Shown: positions 7,889 to 16,816 of the stretch, in pieces
Position numbering within the stretch: the first letter of the stretch is position 1
Layout of the letters: every line of letters starts with the position of its first letter
Assembly (NCBI GenBank): GCA_964474695.1
Contig: CAYYTK010000008.1
Span: 1-64,000, forward strand
Length of the DNA stretch: 64,000 nucleotides
Source: DAOUBP01 sp964474695
GTDB lineage: Bacteria > Chloroflexota > Anaerolineae > CG2-30-64-16
Reading direction: 5' to 3'
The notes under the pieces: generated by a model
The model's input: the letters and a program-made list of their open reading frames with translations, nothing else
Database searches by the model: none
What the model was told of the DNA's origin: nothing
Position numbers and translations under genes: made by a program

Positions 7889-8809
7889 ATGATCGAAGTA
7901 TCCGATCTGAAAAAGTCGTATGGTTCCGTGGAGGCGCTGCGCGGCGTCAGTTTTGCCATCCAACCGGGCCAGATCGTGGGCTTGTTGGGGCCGAACGGCG
8001 CCGGCAAGACGACTATCATCAAGATCATCACCGGGTTCTTGCAGCCTGATGCCGGCAGCGTTGTGGTCGATGGGCTGGATGTTCTCACGCACACGCGCGC
8101 AGTACAGGCCCGTATCGGCTATCTGCCGGAGAACGCGCCGCTCTATCCCGAGCTTTCCGTGCAATCCTATCTCAAGATGATCGCCGAGTTGCGCCAGCTC
8201 CCTGAAGCTGAGCAGGCGGCGCACATCTCCGAAGCGGTGCTTGCCACCGGCCTGGCCGAGCAACTGGCGCGGCCCATTGGCCAGCTCTCCAAGGGCTTCC
8301 GGCAGCGCGTTGGCCTGGCGCAAGCCATCCTGCACAAGCCCAAGCTGCTGATCTTGGACGAACCGACCGTGGGCCTGGACCCCACCCAGATCGTCGAAAT
8401 CCGGCGTCTGATCCGCCGCCTGGCCAGGCACGCCACCATCCTGTTTTCAACCCACATCCTATCGGAAGTAGAGGCGTTGTGCGACCGGGCCATCATCCTG
8501 ATCAACGGCCAGGTGCGTGCCGATAATCGCCTCGCGGATCTGGAGGAAACAGCGGATGCCGTGTTGGTGCTGGCGCAGAAAACCGATGGCGTCGAGCGGG
8601 AGCTGCGCTCTCTGAGCGGGGTGCGCGGCATCGAGCCGGCCCAGGCCGCGGGCGGCTATCCCTTGTATCGCGTGTACGGGATGGGGGACGTGGACCTGTG
8701 CCCGGCAATCTATGACCTTGCGCGACGGGGGAACTGGCCTTTGCGGGAACTGCGGCGCGACGTGCGGACGCTGGAGACGGTGTTCAATCAGTTGGCGACG
8801 GGGGGATGA
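7889..8809 (+). CDS. Gld-type ABC transporter ATP-binding protein
   Basis: The product has 306 residues with one ABC domain: Walker A GPNGAGKTT (about 38), the signature region LSKGFRQRVGLAQ (about 135), Walker B LLILDEPTVGLDP (about 153), and the switch His in STHIL. A Lys replaces one Gly of the LSGG signature, as in other GldA/CcmA-like exporters. The C-terminal 75 residues form the usual regulatory extension. It is followed after one base by the permease gene, so both are co-translated. It should power the GldF-GldG fusion encoded next. A TATAAT at 7801-7806 could be its -10 box, but its -35 box is poor. Confidence 0.92.
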   Translation: MIEVSDLKKSYGSVEALRGVSFAIQPGQIVGLLGPNGAGKTTIIKIITGFLQPDAGSVVVDGLDVLTHTRAVQARIGYLPENAPLYPELSVQSYLKMIAELRQLPEAEQAAHISEAVLATGLAEQLARPIGQLSKGFRQRVGLAQAILHKPKLLILDEPTVGLDPTQIVEIRRLIRRLARHATILFSTHILSEVEALCDRAIILINGQVRADNRLADLEETADAVLVLAQKTDGVERELRSLSGVRGIEPAQAAGGYPLYRVYGMGDVDLCPAIYDLARRGNWPLRELRRDVRTLETVFNQLATGG

Positions 8810-8810
8810 G

Positions 8811-11735
8811 ATGAAGCAAACACTTTCCATCACTCGCAAAGAGCTCTCCGCCTACTTCGGCTCGCCCATGGCGCTGCTGTTCATAGGCGTGTTCCTGGCG
8901 GTCACACTGCTGGCCTTTTTCTGGGTCGATGCCTTTTTTGACCGCGGCATCGCGGATGTGCGGCCGCTGTTTCGTTGGATGCCCGTCTTGCTGATCTTCC
9001 TGGTGGCCGCGTTGACCATGCGCCAGTGGAGCGAGGAAGAGCGGTCCGGAACGTTGGAAATGCTCCTGACGCTGCCTGTGAGCAAGGTGCAGCTCGTGCT
9101 CGGCAAGTTCCTGGCGGTGCTGACCCTGGTGGCCGTGTCGTTGGCTCTGACCCTCTTCCTGCCGATCACCGTGTCGTTGATGGGCCGGCTTGACTGGGGA
9201 CCCGTGGCCGGCGGCTACCTGGCTGCGCTCCTCATGGCCGCCGCTTACGCCGCCATCGGCCTCTTCATCTCCTCGCGCACCGATAACCAGATCGTCTCGT
9301 TGATCCTCACCGTGTTGGTAGGTGGGCTGTTTTACCTGGTGGGCACTTCGACGATCGTCGATGCCGTGGGCCGCGGCCTCGGGCAGGTGTTCGCTGCGCT
9401 AGGTTCGGGCAGCCGCTTCGAAAGCATCCAGCGTGGGGTGATTGACCTGCGCGACCTGATCTACTACCTGACGCTGGCAGGCATCTTCCTGGTACTCAAC
9501 ATCGTGTCGCTGGATCGCAAGCGCTGGAGCGTGGGCGCTGTGACGGCAGGGTATCGGCGGGGCGTGACGCTCACCTCGGCGCTGCTGGTGACCAACCTGA
9601 TCGCGGCCAACGTTTGGCTCTATCCCCTCAGCGGGCTGCGGCTTGATCTGACCTCCCAACGTGAGTACAGCCTCTCCGGCGCCACCACGACGCTGCTGCG
9701 CAGCCTGGCCGAGCCGCTCACGATTCGCGCCTACGTCAGCGAGAAGACGCACCCGCTGCTTGCGCCGCTGGCGCCTCAATTGAGCGATATGCTGCGTGAG
9801 TACGAGATCGCGGGCCGGGGCAAGGTGGCCGCTGAGGTGGTGGATCCGACTACTGACCCCGAGATCGAGATTGAGGCCAACCAGACCTATGGGATTCAAC
9901 CGACCCCATTTCAGGTCGCGGGGCGCTACGAATCCTCGCTCATCAACGCCTATTTTGACGTCCTGGTGCGCTACGGCGACCAGAGTCAGGTGCTCAATTT
10001 CCGTGATCTCATCGAAGTGGAGTCACTGCGCGATGGCGCCGTCGACGTGCGCTTCGGCAACCTGGAATATGACCTGACCAGCGCGGTCAAGAAGGCAGTT
10101 TACGGCTTCCAGAGCGTGGATACGCTGCTGGCCTCGCTGCAGAACCCGGCCCGGCTGACCCTTTACGTCACGCCCAAAACCGTGCCTGCTGACTTGCAGG
10201 GCGTGCCTGAGACGATCACCAAAGTGGCACAGGAAATGGCCGGCAAGTCGAACGGCAAGCTGACGTTTGAGACCGTCGACCCGGATGCTGCCGGCGCCAG
10301 GATGACCCGCCAGCAGATCTTCGACACCTACAATCTGCGGCCCATTGCGGTTTCCCTCTTCTCCAACGACTCCTACTACCTGGACATGGTGTTGACGTCC
10401 GCTGCCCCGGAGGGCAGCCAGGAGACCTGGCAGCTCGTGTCTCCCGCGGGCGACCTGAGTGAGTCCAGCGTGCGCACGGCGATCGAGTCGGCGCTGAAGC
10501 GCACGTCAACCGGCTTCTTGAAAGTCGTCGGCTTGTGGACGCCGCCCGCCGTGCCCACTCAGGACATGTTCGGCCAGACCCAGCAGGCGTTGCGCACGTG
10601 GCAGTATCTGCAGCAGCAGTTGGCCGAGGACTACACGGTGCAGGCGGTCGATCTGTCCGGCGGCCAGGTGCCGCCGGAGGTCGATGTGCTGGTGTTGATC
10701 TCGCCGCAGGGCTTTGACGATAAGATGAAATTCGCCGTCGACCAATACCTGATGCGCGGGGGCGCGGTCGTCGTGGCTGCTGGCAACTATGAGGTGACCT
10801 ACGATCAATACGCCGGCAACCTGGGGCTAAATCCTATCCAGGGCGGCATCAACGACATGCTGGCACATTACGGCGTATCCGTTGAGAACAAGCTGGTGAT
10901 GGATCCACAGAACGAGCCTTTCCCGGTGCAGGTGGCGCGCAAGGTGGGCAACATGACGGTGAACGAGATGCAAGCCATCAACTACCCCTTCTTTGTCGAC
11001 GTGCGTTCCGACGGCATGGACCAGGCCAGCCCCATTGTGAGCAAACTGACTGCGCTGACGCTCAACTGGGCGTCCCCTTTGACCGTGGACGAGACAAAGA
11101 ACGAAGACCGCGAGGTGACGACCCTGCTGAAGTCCACCGCGAACGCGTGGCTGCGCACGGATGTCAATATCCAGCCCGATATGGAGACCTATCCCGGCAT
11201 GGGGTTCGCCGTAGAGGGCGAGCGCGCGGCGCAGACGCTGGCCGTGTCGGTGCAGGGCGTCTTCGGTAGCTACTTCGCGGGCAAGGCCTCGCCGTTGGCC
11301 CAGGCGCCCCAGGCAGAGTCTGCCGCGCCGGACGCAGCCACCCCCACGCCAGCGCCGCAAACCGGCGGCACCCTGGAAGCTTCCTCGGCTGCCGCTCGGC
11401 TCGTAGTGATCGGCAGCGGCGACTTCCTCACCGATGTGGTGTTTCAGATCTCGGCCAGCATGAGCGCCGACCGCTACCGCAACAGCCTGCAGTTCATCAA
11501 GAATGCCGTGGACTGGTCGGTGGAGGACCTGGACCTGCTGGACATCCGCAGCCGCGGCCAGACGACGCGCGTGCTGGCGCCGATGTCCGCCACGCAGAAG
11601 ACGATCTGGGAAGTGGTGAACTGGGGCCTGGCGCTGGCCGCACTGATCGGTATCTGGGCTCTGTGGCACCTGCGCCGGCGCAACGAGCAGCCAATGACGC
11701 TTCAGCGCAGTGACGCAGCGGCGTCTGCGAAGTGA
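8811..11735 (+). CDS. GldF-GldG fusion: ABC-2 permease plus periplasmic auxiliary domain
   Basis: The product has 974 residues. About residues 1-235 are an ABC-2 permease with six helices (starts LSITRKELSAYFGSPMALLF). After a helix near 260-280 comes the large GldG-like ABC_transp_aux domain (about 290-900; starts LDLTSQREYSLSGATTTLLR). A Pro/Ala linker lies near 825-850, and a C-terminal helix is followed by the basic LRRRNEQ. In Flavobacterium GldF and GldG are separate and are linked to gliding; in other phyla the fused or paired form has no assigned cargo. The start at 8811 follows the ATPase stop; reading back to 8712 would only overlap that gene. Function here is unknown. Confidence 0.88.
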   Translation: MKQTLSITRKELSAYFGSPMALLFIGVFLAVTLLAFFWVDAFFDRGIADVRPLFRWMPVLLIFLVAALTMRQWSEEERSGTLEMLLTLPVSKVQLVLGKFLAVLTLVAVSLALTLFLPITVSLMGRLDWGPVAGGYLAALLMAAAYAAIGLFISSRTDNQIVSLILTVLVGGLFYLVGTSTIVDAVGRGLGQVFAALGSGSRFESIQRGVIDLRDLIYYLTLAGIFLVLNIVSLDRKRWSVGAVTAGYRRGVTLTSALLVTNLIAANVWLYPLSGLRLDLTSQREYSLSGATTTLLRSLAEPLTIRAYVSEKTHPLLAPLAPQLSDMLREYEIAGRGKVAAEVVDPTTDPEIEIEANQTYGIQPTPFQVAGRYESSLINAYFDVLVRYGDQSQVLNFRDLIEVESLRDGAVDVRFGNLEYDLTSAVKKAVYGFQSVDTLLASLQNPARLTLYVTPKTVPADLQGVPETITKVAQEMAGKSNGKLTFETVDPDAAGARMTRQQIFDTYNLRPIAVSLFSNDSYYLDMVLTSAAPEGSQETWQLVSPAGDLSESSVRTAIESALKRTSTGFLKVVGLWTPPAVPTQDMFGQTQQALRTWQYLQQQLAEDYTVQAVDLSGGQVPPEVDVLVLISPQGFDDKMKFAVDQYLMRGGAVVVAAGNYEVTYDQYAGNLGLNPIQGGINDMLAHYGVSVENKLVMDPQNEPFPVQVARKVGNMTVNEMQAINYPFFVDVRSDGMDQASPIVSKLTALTLNWASPLTVDETKNEDREVTTLLKSTANAWLRTDVNIQPDMETYPGMGFAVEGERAAQTLAVSVQGVFGSYFAGKASPLAQAPQAESAAPDAATPTPAPQTGGTLEASSAAARLVVIGSGDFLTDVVFQISASMSADRYRNSLQFIKNAVDWSVEDLDLLDIRSRGQTTRVLAPMSATQKTIWEVVNWGLALAALIGIWALWHLRRRNEQPMTLQRSDAAASAK

Positions 11736-11748
11736 GGGGGTGGTTGAG

Positions 11749-12729
11749 ATGACGAAGCTTCAACGGATCCTGATCGGAATTCTGGCCGTGCAGCTCGTGC
11801 TGGCGGCGATCGTGTTCTGGCCACGGCAAGCTGCCGTGGCCGGCAAGCCGCTGCTTGACGTTGCGGCCGCCGACGTCACCGCACTGACGATCCAGGATGA
11901 CCAGGGCAAGTCGGTCACGTTGACGAAGGCCGGGGATGCCTGGGTTGCATCCAGTGCTGCCGACTATCCCGCAGACGCAACCAAGATCACGCCGGTGCTT
12001 GACAAGTTGGTCGCTATCAACACCGGTCGGCTGGTGGGCGAGACGACTGCCAGCCACACCCAGCTCCAGGTCGCCGATGCCAAATTCGTGCGTAAGATCG
12101 ACGTGCAAACCGCTGCCGGTGCGAAGACCCTGTATCTGGGTTCTTCGGCCGGATCGAACACCACCCACGTGCGCCTGGCCGGGCAGAACCAGGTCTATCT
12201 GGCGGGCGACCTGGCCGCGTGGAACATCGCCGCAGACCTCACGTCGTGGGTCGACCCGGTCTACTTCAGCGTGCCGGCGGCGGATGTCACCGGCTTCACG
12301 CTGAAGAACGCCAACGGTGAGTTCATCTTCGAGAAGGACGCGTCCGGCGTTTGGGCGCTGCGCGGCCTGGCTTCGGGGGAGGCCCTGGATGCCAACAAGG
12401 TGACTTCCCTGGTCAGCCAGTTCACTTCGCTGCGGCTGGCTAAGGTTCTGGGGAAGGCCGACGATCCCGCCTATGGGTTGGCGCAGCCCAGCGCGACGGT
12501 GATGATCCAGGCCAAGAGTGGGGACCAGATCAAGACCTACACCCTGACCATCGGCGCCAAAGATGCCGCCGACAACAGCTATGCTGTGAAGTCGTCTGAG
12601 TCGGCGTACTACGTACGCTCCGCCGAGTATAGCGTCAAGGATCTCGTAGAACGAACGCGTGAGCTCTTTATGCAGGCTACGCCCACAGCCCAGCCGGCCG
12701 GATCGGCGGTCACGACGCCTGCGCCGTAG
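11749..12729 (+). CDS. DUF4340 domain protein
   Basis: The product has 326 residues: one N-terminal membrane helix (RILIGILAVQLVLAAIVFWP) followed by an extracellular domain. It matches the DUF4340 pattern, which regularly accompanies Gld-type ABC operons: repeated beta segments with D-V-T-A-L-T-I and T-L-Y-L-G-S motifs, apparently in two copies (about 45-150 and 165-300). The start at 11749 follows GAGGGGGTGGTTGAG; it lies 13 bp after the permease stop. It is probably the third component of the exporter, working outside the membrane, but no activity is known for the family. A hairpin terminator follows. Confidence 0.85.
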   Translation: MTKLQRILIGILAVQLVLAAIVFWPRQAAVAGKPLLDVAAADVTALTIQDDQGKSVTLTKAGDAWVASSAADYPADATKITPVLDKLVAINTGRLVGETTASHTQLQVADAKFVRKIDVQTAAGAKTLYLGSSAGSNTTHVRLAGQNQVYLAGDLAAWNIAADLTSWVDPVYFSVPAADVTGFTLKNANGEFIFEKDASGVWALRGLASGEALDANKVTSLVSQFTSLRLAKVLGKADDPAYGLAQPSATVMIQAKSGDQIKTYTLTIGAKDAADNSYAVKSSESAYYVRSAEYSVKDLVERTRELFMQATPTAQPAGSAVTTPAP

Positions 12730-12761
12730 GCCGGGAATCTGCGAGTGGCGCATGCTTGGTG

Positions 12762-12786
12762 TAGGGGCGGGGTCATCCCGCCCCTA
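12762..12786. terminator. Bidirectional hairpin between convergent genes
   Basis: TAGGGGCGGG (12762-12771) and CCCGCCCCTA (12777-12786) form a perfect 10-bp GC-rich stem with loop GTCAT. It lies between the DUF4340 stop and the stop of the convergent GyrI-like gene and could end both transcripts. Confidence 0.7.
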
Positions 12787-12789
12787 TCG

Positions 12790-13257
12790 TTATTCTGCGA
12801 TCGGCGCGTACAGGTCAAGCACCAGTTCCGAATCGGGCGGGGGGAACGTCTGATTCAGGTGTTCCTCCAGCCACTGATGATCCGCATGCCCGTAGCTGCT
12901 GGCGGTGAGCCACTTGACCAGCGCCTGCCACGTCTCACCGATCGTCTCTACGCCCTGGCAGCGCGTGACCGCATACAGCCCTCCTTCGAACTTCCGGATG
13001 GGCACATCCTCCTCAGGTTCCACCTCCGGGCCGACGGCCAGCCAGAGCTCATAGCCATAGTTCGGACTGCCCGGTGACGGGTTCGGATTGTTGAAGCCGA
13101 AGATGCGGTGGTGTTGCCGGTCGTCCAGGTAGCCCCGCGGCCCCGCCCAGGCGGCGAGTTTTTGCTGAGCCAGGTGCTCCGGGCTGGCGCCGAATCCCTG
13201 GAAGCTGGCGACGCGCAGCGGTTCGAGCTTGACGATGCGGACAGCGAATTCGTCCAT
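12790..13257 (-). CDS. GyrI-like small-molecule-binding protein
   Basis: The product has 155 residues and matches the GyrI-like/AraC effector-binding fold: two repeated beta-alpha-beta-beta modules (VRIVKLEPLRVASFQGFG, then EDVPIRKFEGGLYAVTRCQG) and a Trp-rich C-terminal half. It has no DNA-binding domain. Stand-alone GyrI-like proteins bind or hydrolyse toxic small molecules, and some inhibit gyrase. The ATG at 13257 follows GGAGG on the minus strand. It is divergent from a WYL regulator across a 134-bp region holding a nested symmetric operator, so it is probably that regulator's target. Confidence 0.85.
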   Translation of the reverse strand: MDEFAVRIVKLEPLRVASFQGFGASPEHLAQQKLAAWAGPRGYLDDRQHHRIFGFNNPNPSPGSPNYGYELWLAVGPEVEPEEDVPIRKFEGGLYAVTRCQGVETIGETWQALVKWLTASSYGHADHQWLEEHLNQTFPPPDSELVLDLYAPIAE

Positions 13258-13289
13258 GGTTTTGCCTCCTTTGCTTGATGAACGAATCG

Positions 13290-13332
13290 TACCACACTAT
13301 CCCTGACATCTCATGTCAAGGTTTATGTGGTA
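13290..13332. promoter_or_regulatory. Nested 43-bp symmetric operator between GyrI-like and WYL genes
   Basis: The inner dyad is TGACAT-CTC-ATGTCA (13304-13318) and the outer dyad is TACCACA (13290-13296) with TGTGGTA (13326-13332). Both are centred on base 13311. Sixteen of 21 pairs match. The minus-strand -35 box TTGACA (13314-13319) lies across the inner right arm, and a plus-strand -10-like TAGAAT (13331-13336) begins in the outer right arm. A dimeric or tetrameric regulator here could control both divergent genes. Confidence 0.7.
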
Positions 13333-13391
13333 GAATAAGGGTGACGATTCAAGCTCAGCTCGCTACATTGGGATGCAGTCGAGACCACACG

Positions 13392-14384
13392 ATGCGCGCC
13401 GACCGGTTATTATCTCTCCTCATGTTGCTCCAGGCTCGCGGCCGGATGACTGCCGGGAAGCTGGCCCGCGAGCTTGAGGTCTCCGAGCGGACGATTTACC
13501 GTGATATCGACGCGCTCAGCGCTGCCGGCGTGCCGGTTTACGGAGAACCTGGGCCGGAGGGTGGCTACGCGCTGCTTGATAGCTATCGCACCAACCTGAC
13601 CGGGCTGACCGAGGGGGAGGTGAGCGCCCTGTTCATGCTCAGCATCCCCCAGCCGTTGGCCGATCTTGGGGTGGGCCATGAGTTGGGGGCCGCGCTGCGC
13701 AAGCTGTCGGCCGCACTGCCTGCGGCCCGCCGCAGCGAGGAACAGCGGGTGCGCCAGCGTTTCCACCTGGACGCGACCGGCTGGGACCAGGTCGAGGCGT
13801 CCGCGCCACATCTGCCGACCGTGCACCAGGCCGTGTGGCAGGACCGCAAGCTGCACCTGGCCTATCGGATCGGGCCGTTGGCGCTCCGCGTCGAACAGGT
13901 CGTCGATCCCTATGGGTTGGTGGCCAAGGCTGGGATCTGGCATCTGGTTTATGGCGTTGGCGGCGCGGTCCGGGTTTTGCGGGTGGCCGCGCTGCTCGAT
14001 GCGCGTTTGTCTGAGGAGCCCTGCAAGCGGCCGGCCGATTTCGATCTGGCGCGCTTTTGGCGGGAGTGGTGTGCCGCGCGCGATTTGAGCCGCGGCCGTT
14101 ACCTGGTTACCGTACAGGCGGCGCCCGAGTTTGTGTCCGAACTGCCGGCGTACTTCGGTGATGCGGTGCGGCGCCAGATCGCCCAGGCCGGCGGGAAGCG
14201 CGCGGATGCCGAAGGCCGGCTGACTCTGCAACTGCCGTTCGAATCGCTGGAGGCTGCGCGGGCGCGGATCCTGAGTTTCGGCCGGGGCGTCGAGGTTGTG
14301 GAACCATACGCGCTGCGGCGGAGCATCCAGGACTATGCGGAGCAAATCGTGCAACTCTATGGAGATGCCAGCCATGACGCCTGA
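13392..14384 (+). CDS. YafY-type transcriptional regulator with HTH_11 and WYL domains
   Basis: The product has 330 residues. The N-terminal winged helix is clear (MRADRLLSLLMLLQARGRMT, then ELEVSERTIYRDIDALSAAG at about 28-47). Residues about 140-225 form a WYL-type ligand-sensing domain (YRIGPLALRVEQVVDPYGLV, then WHLVYGV), followed by a C-terminal WCX extension. I start at ATG 13392, which gives the normal N-terminus of the family; the upstream open frame crosses the operator. WYL proteins sense nucleic acids or small ligands. The next gene overlaps its 3' end, so the two are one operon, opposite the GyrI-like gene. Confidence 0.92.
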   Translation: MRADRLLSLLMLLQARGRMTAGKLARELEVSERTIYRDIDALSAAGVPVYGEPGPEGGYALLDSYRTNLTGLTEGEVSALFMLSIPQPLADLGVGHELGAALRKLSAALPAARRSEEQRVRQRFHLDATGWDQVEASAPHLPTVHQAVWQDRKLHLAYRIGPLALRVEQVVDPYGLVAKAGIWHLVYGVGGAVRVLRVAALLDARLSEEPCKRPADFDLARFWREWCAARDLSRGRYLVTVQAAPEFVSELPAYFGDAVRRQIAQAGGKRADAEGRLTLQLPFESLEAARARILSFGRGVEVVEPYALRRSIQDYAEQIVQLYGDASHDA

Positions 14385-16014
14385 AATGTGGAATGCTTCC
14401 CTGAGCGGCGACTACCTCTGGTCCAACGTCAATTTCGGCGAGGCGGTGACTGAGGCGATGACGCCGCTGACCTGGTCGGTGATTCAGTTCACGCTGGACG
14501 ACTGGACCTACGTGCCGAACGCGCCTTCGGTGGGCAACATCGGCGGCCGGCCTTACCTCAATATCAGCGCGTTCGCTACAATGCTCAGCCTGATCGGCAA
14601 GGGTCGTGAGGGAATCCTGGCGGCGCTGGAGTCAACCCTCTATATGCGCCTGCCCGATACGATGGCGATCCCCCTGATTCCGCTCTCGTGGCCCGCGCGG
14701 TGGGAAAGCCTGGCAAATGGGGTGCGCGTGCGCGGCAAGCAGCAGGCGGGCGTGCGGAAGTTGGGGGCATACCTGGCCGCGAATCCATCCTGGTTCCAGG
14801 CGATGCGCGGGCGCGTCCGTGAGGCTGCCAGCCTGTTGTCTCTGCGTGCGTTGTGGGATGAGATCAGGCCGCATGTGAAGCAGGGGCGGTGGTGCGTGAT
14901 GGGCGGCGCCGTCTACTCGGCCGACTACACCATGCAGTTGCGACGGGATTTGACGGTGTTGGTGGGCGCGGATGACGCCAACGCGCTAATCGCCAATGTG
15001 AGCGAGGAGGGGCTGCTGGCCAGCCTGGAGCCCCTCCGCGGGCTCGCGCGGGTTGCGGCCGGTGAAATGACCAGGGAGGCATACCTGCAGCAGTTCGGGC
15101 ATCGGGGGCCCAATGAGTTCGAGCTTTCAATCCCGCGCCCGGCCGAAGATCCGGCCTGGCTCGAGCGCGAGTTGGCCGCCTGGCAAGAGACGCCGGCCGA
15201 CCTTGCTGGCCGGTTGGCGCAGGGTCGTGCGGCGTTCGATGCCGCCTGGAGCCGCTTGCAGGCTCGTTACCCCGGCAAGGCCGGTAAGCTGCGGGGCCGC
15301 ATTGCGGAGAGCGCGCGGCGAGCGCGACTGCGGGAGATGGCGCGTTCGGAATATGTGCGCGATCGCTGGCTGGTTCGCCTCTTCGCATGTCGCGCCGGCG
15401 GTTTGACGGGCCTGGGCGATGACGTTTTCTTCCTGACCCTGGATGAACTGCTTGGGCTTCTGGCCGGTGAGAAGACGGCCGCGGACCTTGTGGCGGACAT
15501 CCCCGAGCGCCGCACCAGCTATCTGAAGGTCAAGGCCTTGCCGCCCTGCCCGCCCGTGATTTGTGGGCGCTTCGATCCTTTTGCATGGGCCGCGGACCCG
15601 GCGCGACGCAGCGATATCTATGACGGAACGCAGCTCCCGCTGCAGGGTGCGGCGCAGGAAGTGGCGCCAGAGGCGGTGAATATCATTCGAGGCGCAGCCG
15701 GCTCGGCCGGCCGCGTTGAGGGTGTAGTGCGCTGCCTGGCCGGCCCTGAAGAGGCCGCGCTCTTCCTGCCCGGCGAGATCCTCGTGGCGGTCCAGACCGA
15801 TATTGCCTGGACATTGATCTTCCCGCGCGCGGCCGCGGTGATCACGGACGTGGGCGCGCCGTTGTCTCATGCAGCCATTGTCGCGCGCGAGTTGGGCATC
15901 CCCGCGGTGGTCGGCTGCGGCGACGCCACTGCGCGGCTGAAAACGGGCGATCGGGTGCGGGTAGATGGCGGAGCAGGCGTGGTGATGTTGTTGCGATCTG
16001 CTGACGCGGACTAG
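14374..16014 (+). CDS. PEP-utiliser / rifampin phosphotransferase-like protein lacking ATP-grasp domain
   Basis: The product has 546 residues. The C-terminus (about 440-546) is a PEP-utilising mobile domain with the phosphohistidine motif TDVGAPLSHAAIVAREL; the His is about residue 499. The N-terminal 430 residues resemble the substrate-binding middle domain of rifampin phosphotransferase (TPLTWSVIQF near 30; FGHRGPNEFELS near 235). The ATP-grasp domain that normally charges this His is absent, and no separate one lies nearby. ATG 14374 is preceded by GGAG at nine bases; ATG 14359 is possible. The gene overlaps the WYL stop by 11 bp. It may need a partner encoded elsewhere or may have lost phosphotransfer. 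Confidence 0.82.
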   Translation: MTPEMWNASLSGDYLWSNVNFGEAVTEAMTPLTWSVIQFTLDDWTYVPNAPSVGNIGGRPYLNISAFATMLSLIGKGREGILAALESTLYMRLPDTMAIPLIPLSWPARWESLANGVRVRGKQQAGVRKLGAYLAANPSWFQAMRGRVREAASLLSLRALWDEIRPHVKQGRWCVMGGAVYSADYTMQLRRDLTVLVGADDANALIANVSEEGLLASLEPLRGLARVAAGEMTREAYLQQFGHRGPNEFELSIPRPAEDPAWLERELAAWQETPADLAGRLAQGRAAFDAAWSRLQARYPGKAGKLRGRIAESARRARLREMARSEYVRDRWLVRLFACRAGGLTGLGDDVFFLTLDELLGLLAGEKTAADLVADIPERRTSYLKVKALPPCPPVICGRFDPFAWAADPARRSDIYDGTQLPLQGAAQEVAPEAVNIIRGAAGSAGRVEGVVRCLAGPEEAALFLPGEILVAVQTDIAWTLIFPRAAAVITDVGAPLSHAAIVARELGIPAVVGCGDATARLKTGDRVRVDGGAGVVMLLRSADAD

Positions 16015-16039
16015 CACGCGCAGCACCGCATCCGGGCGT

Positions 16040-16813
16040 CTACTCCCTGTCGATGCCCGGCAGCCGCGCCTGCAGCGCACGCACTGACGCGGGCGAGTGT
16101 CCCTGGTAGTGGTTGTTGAAGTAGCCGTAGACGGCGAGGCCCTCCTGCAGGTAGCGTGCCACTTGTCCGGCCCAGCGGTCGAGCTGCACGTCGCGGTTGA
16201 TGCGCACGCGGGAGAAGTCGTCGTCGATGATGTCCTCCCGACGGCCCAGCCACCGGACGTAGACGAACGGCGCAGTCACCTGGTCAATGACCGGCATCCC
16301 GGCTTGCTGAGTCAGGCACAGCGCCACAGCATGCCGGCGGAGCAGATCTACCAGCCGCGGGAATACCTCGGCGCCCAGCCATGACCGGTGGCGCACCTCC
16401 AGCGCACAGCGAAAGCCGGCCGGCAGATCACGCAGGAACGTTGCCAAAGCCTCGAACGCGCCGGTGCCCCACGAGGGCGGCATCTGTAGGAGGAGCGGCC
16501 CAAGCTTGTGTTCCAGCCGGGCCATCGTCATCAGGAAGGCGCCGGTTTCTTCGGCGCAGTCGATCAGCCCCTTCTTGTGCGTGATGTCCTGGGGGAACTT
16601 GGCCGCAAAACGAAAGCCGTCAGGGGTCCGAGTGCACCACCCGTCCACTGTCGATGCGCGCGGGATGGCATAGAAGGTAGTATCCAGCTCAACAGTGTCG
16701 AAGTGGGTCGCATAGGCTTCCAGGAACGCGCCCGACGGCGTGCCGGGCGGGTAGAACGGTCCCACCCACGAAGGGTAGCTCCAGCCTTGGGCGCCGAGGT
16801 AGAGGGTAGACAT
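16040..16813 (-). CDS. DUF72 domain protein
   Basis: The product has 257 residues and is a full-length DUF72 (YecE-type TIM barrel). It begins LYLGAQGWSYPSWVGPFYPP, then FDTVELDTTFYAIP, FRFAAKFPQDITHKK, and the late segments AVYGYFNNHYQGHSPASV are typical of the family. The biochemical role of DUF72 is unknown; the fold suggests a hydrolase or isomerase. The ATG at 16813 lies at the edge of a heptamer repeat tract. It converges with the PEP-utiliser gene, 25 bp apart, and follows the suf operon on the same strand. Confidence 0.92.
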   Translation of the reverse strand: MSTLYLGAQGWSYPSWVGPFYPPGTPSGAFLEAYATHFDTVELDTTFYAIPRASTVDGWCTRTPDGFRFAAKFPQDITHKKGLIDCAEETGAFLMTMARLEHKLGPLLLQMPPSWGTGAFEALATFLRDLPAGFRCALEVRHRSWLGAEVFPRLVDLLRRHAVALCLTQQAGMPVIDQVTAPFVYVRWLGRREDIIDDDFSRVRINRDVQLDRWAGQVARYLQEGLAVYGYFNNHYQGHSPASVRALQARLPGIDRE

Positions 16814-16816
16814 GGC

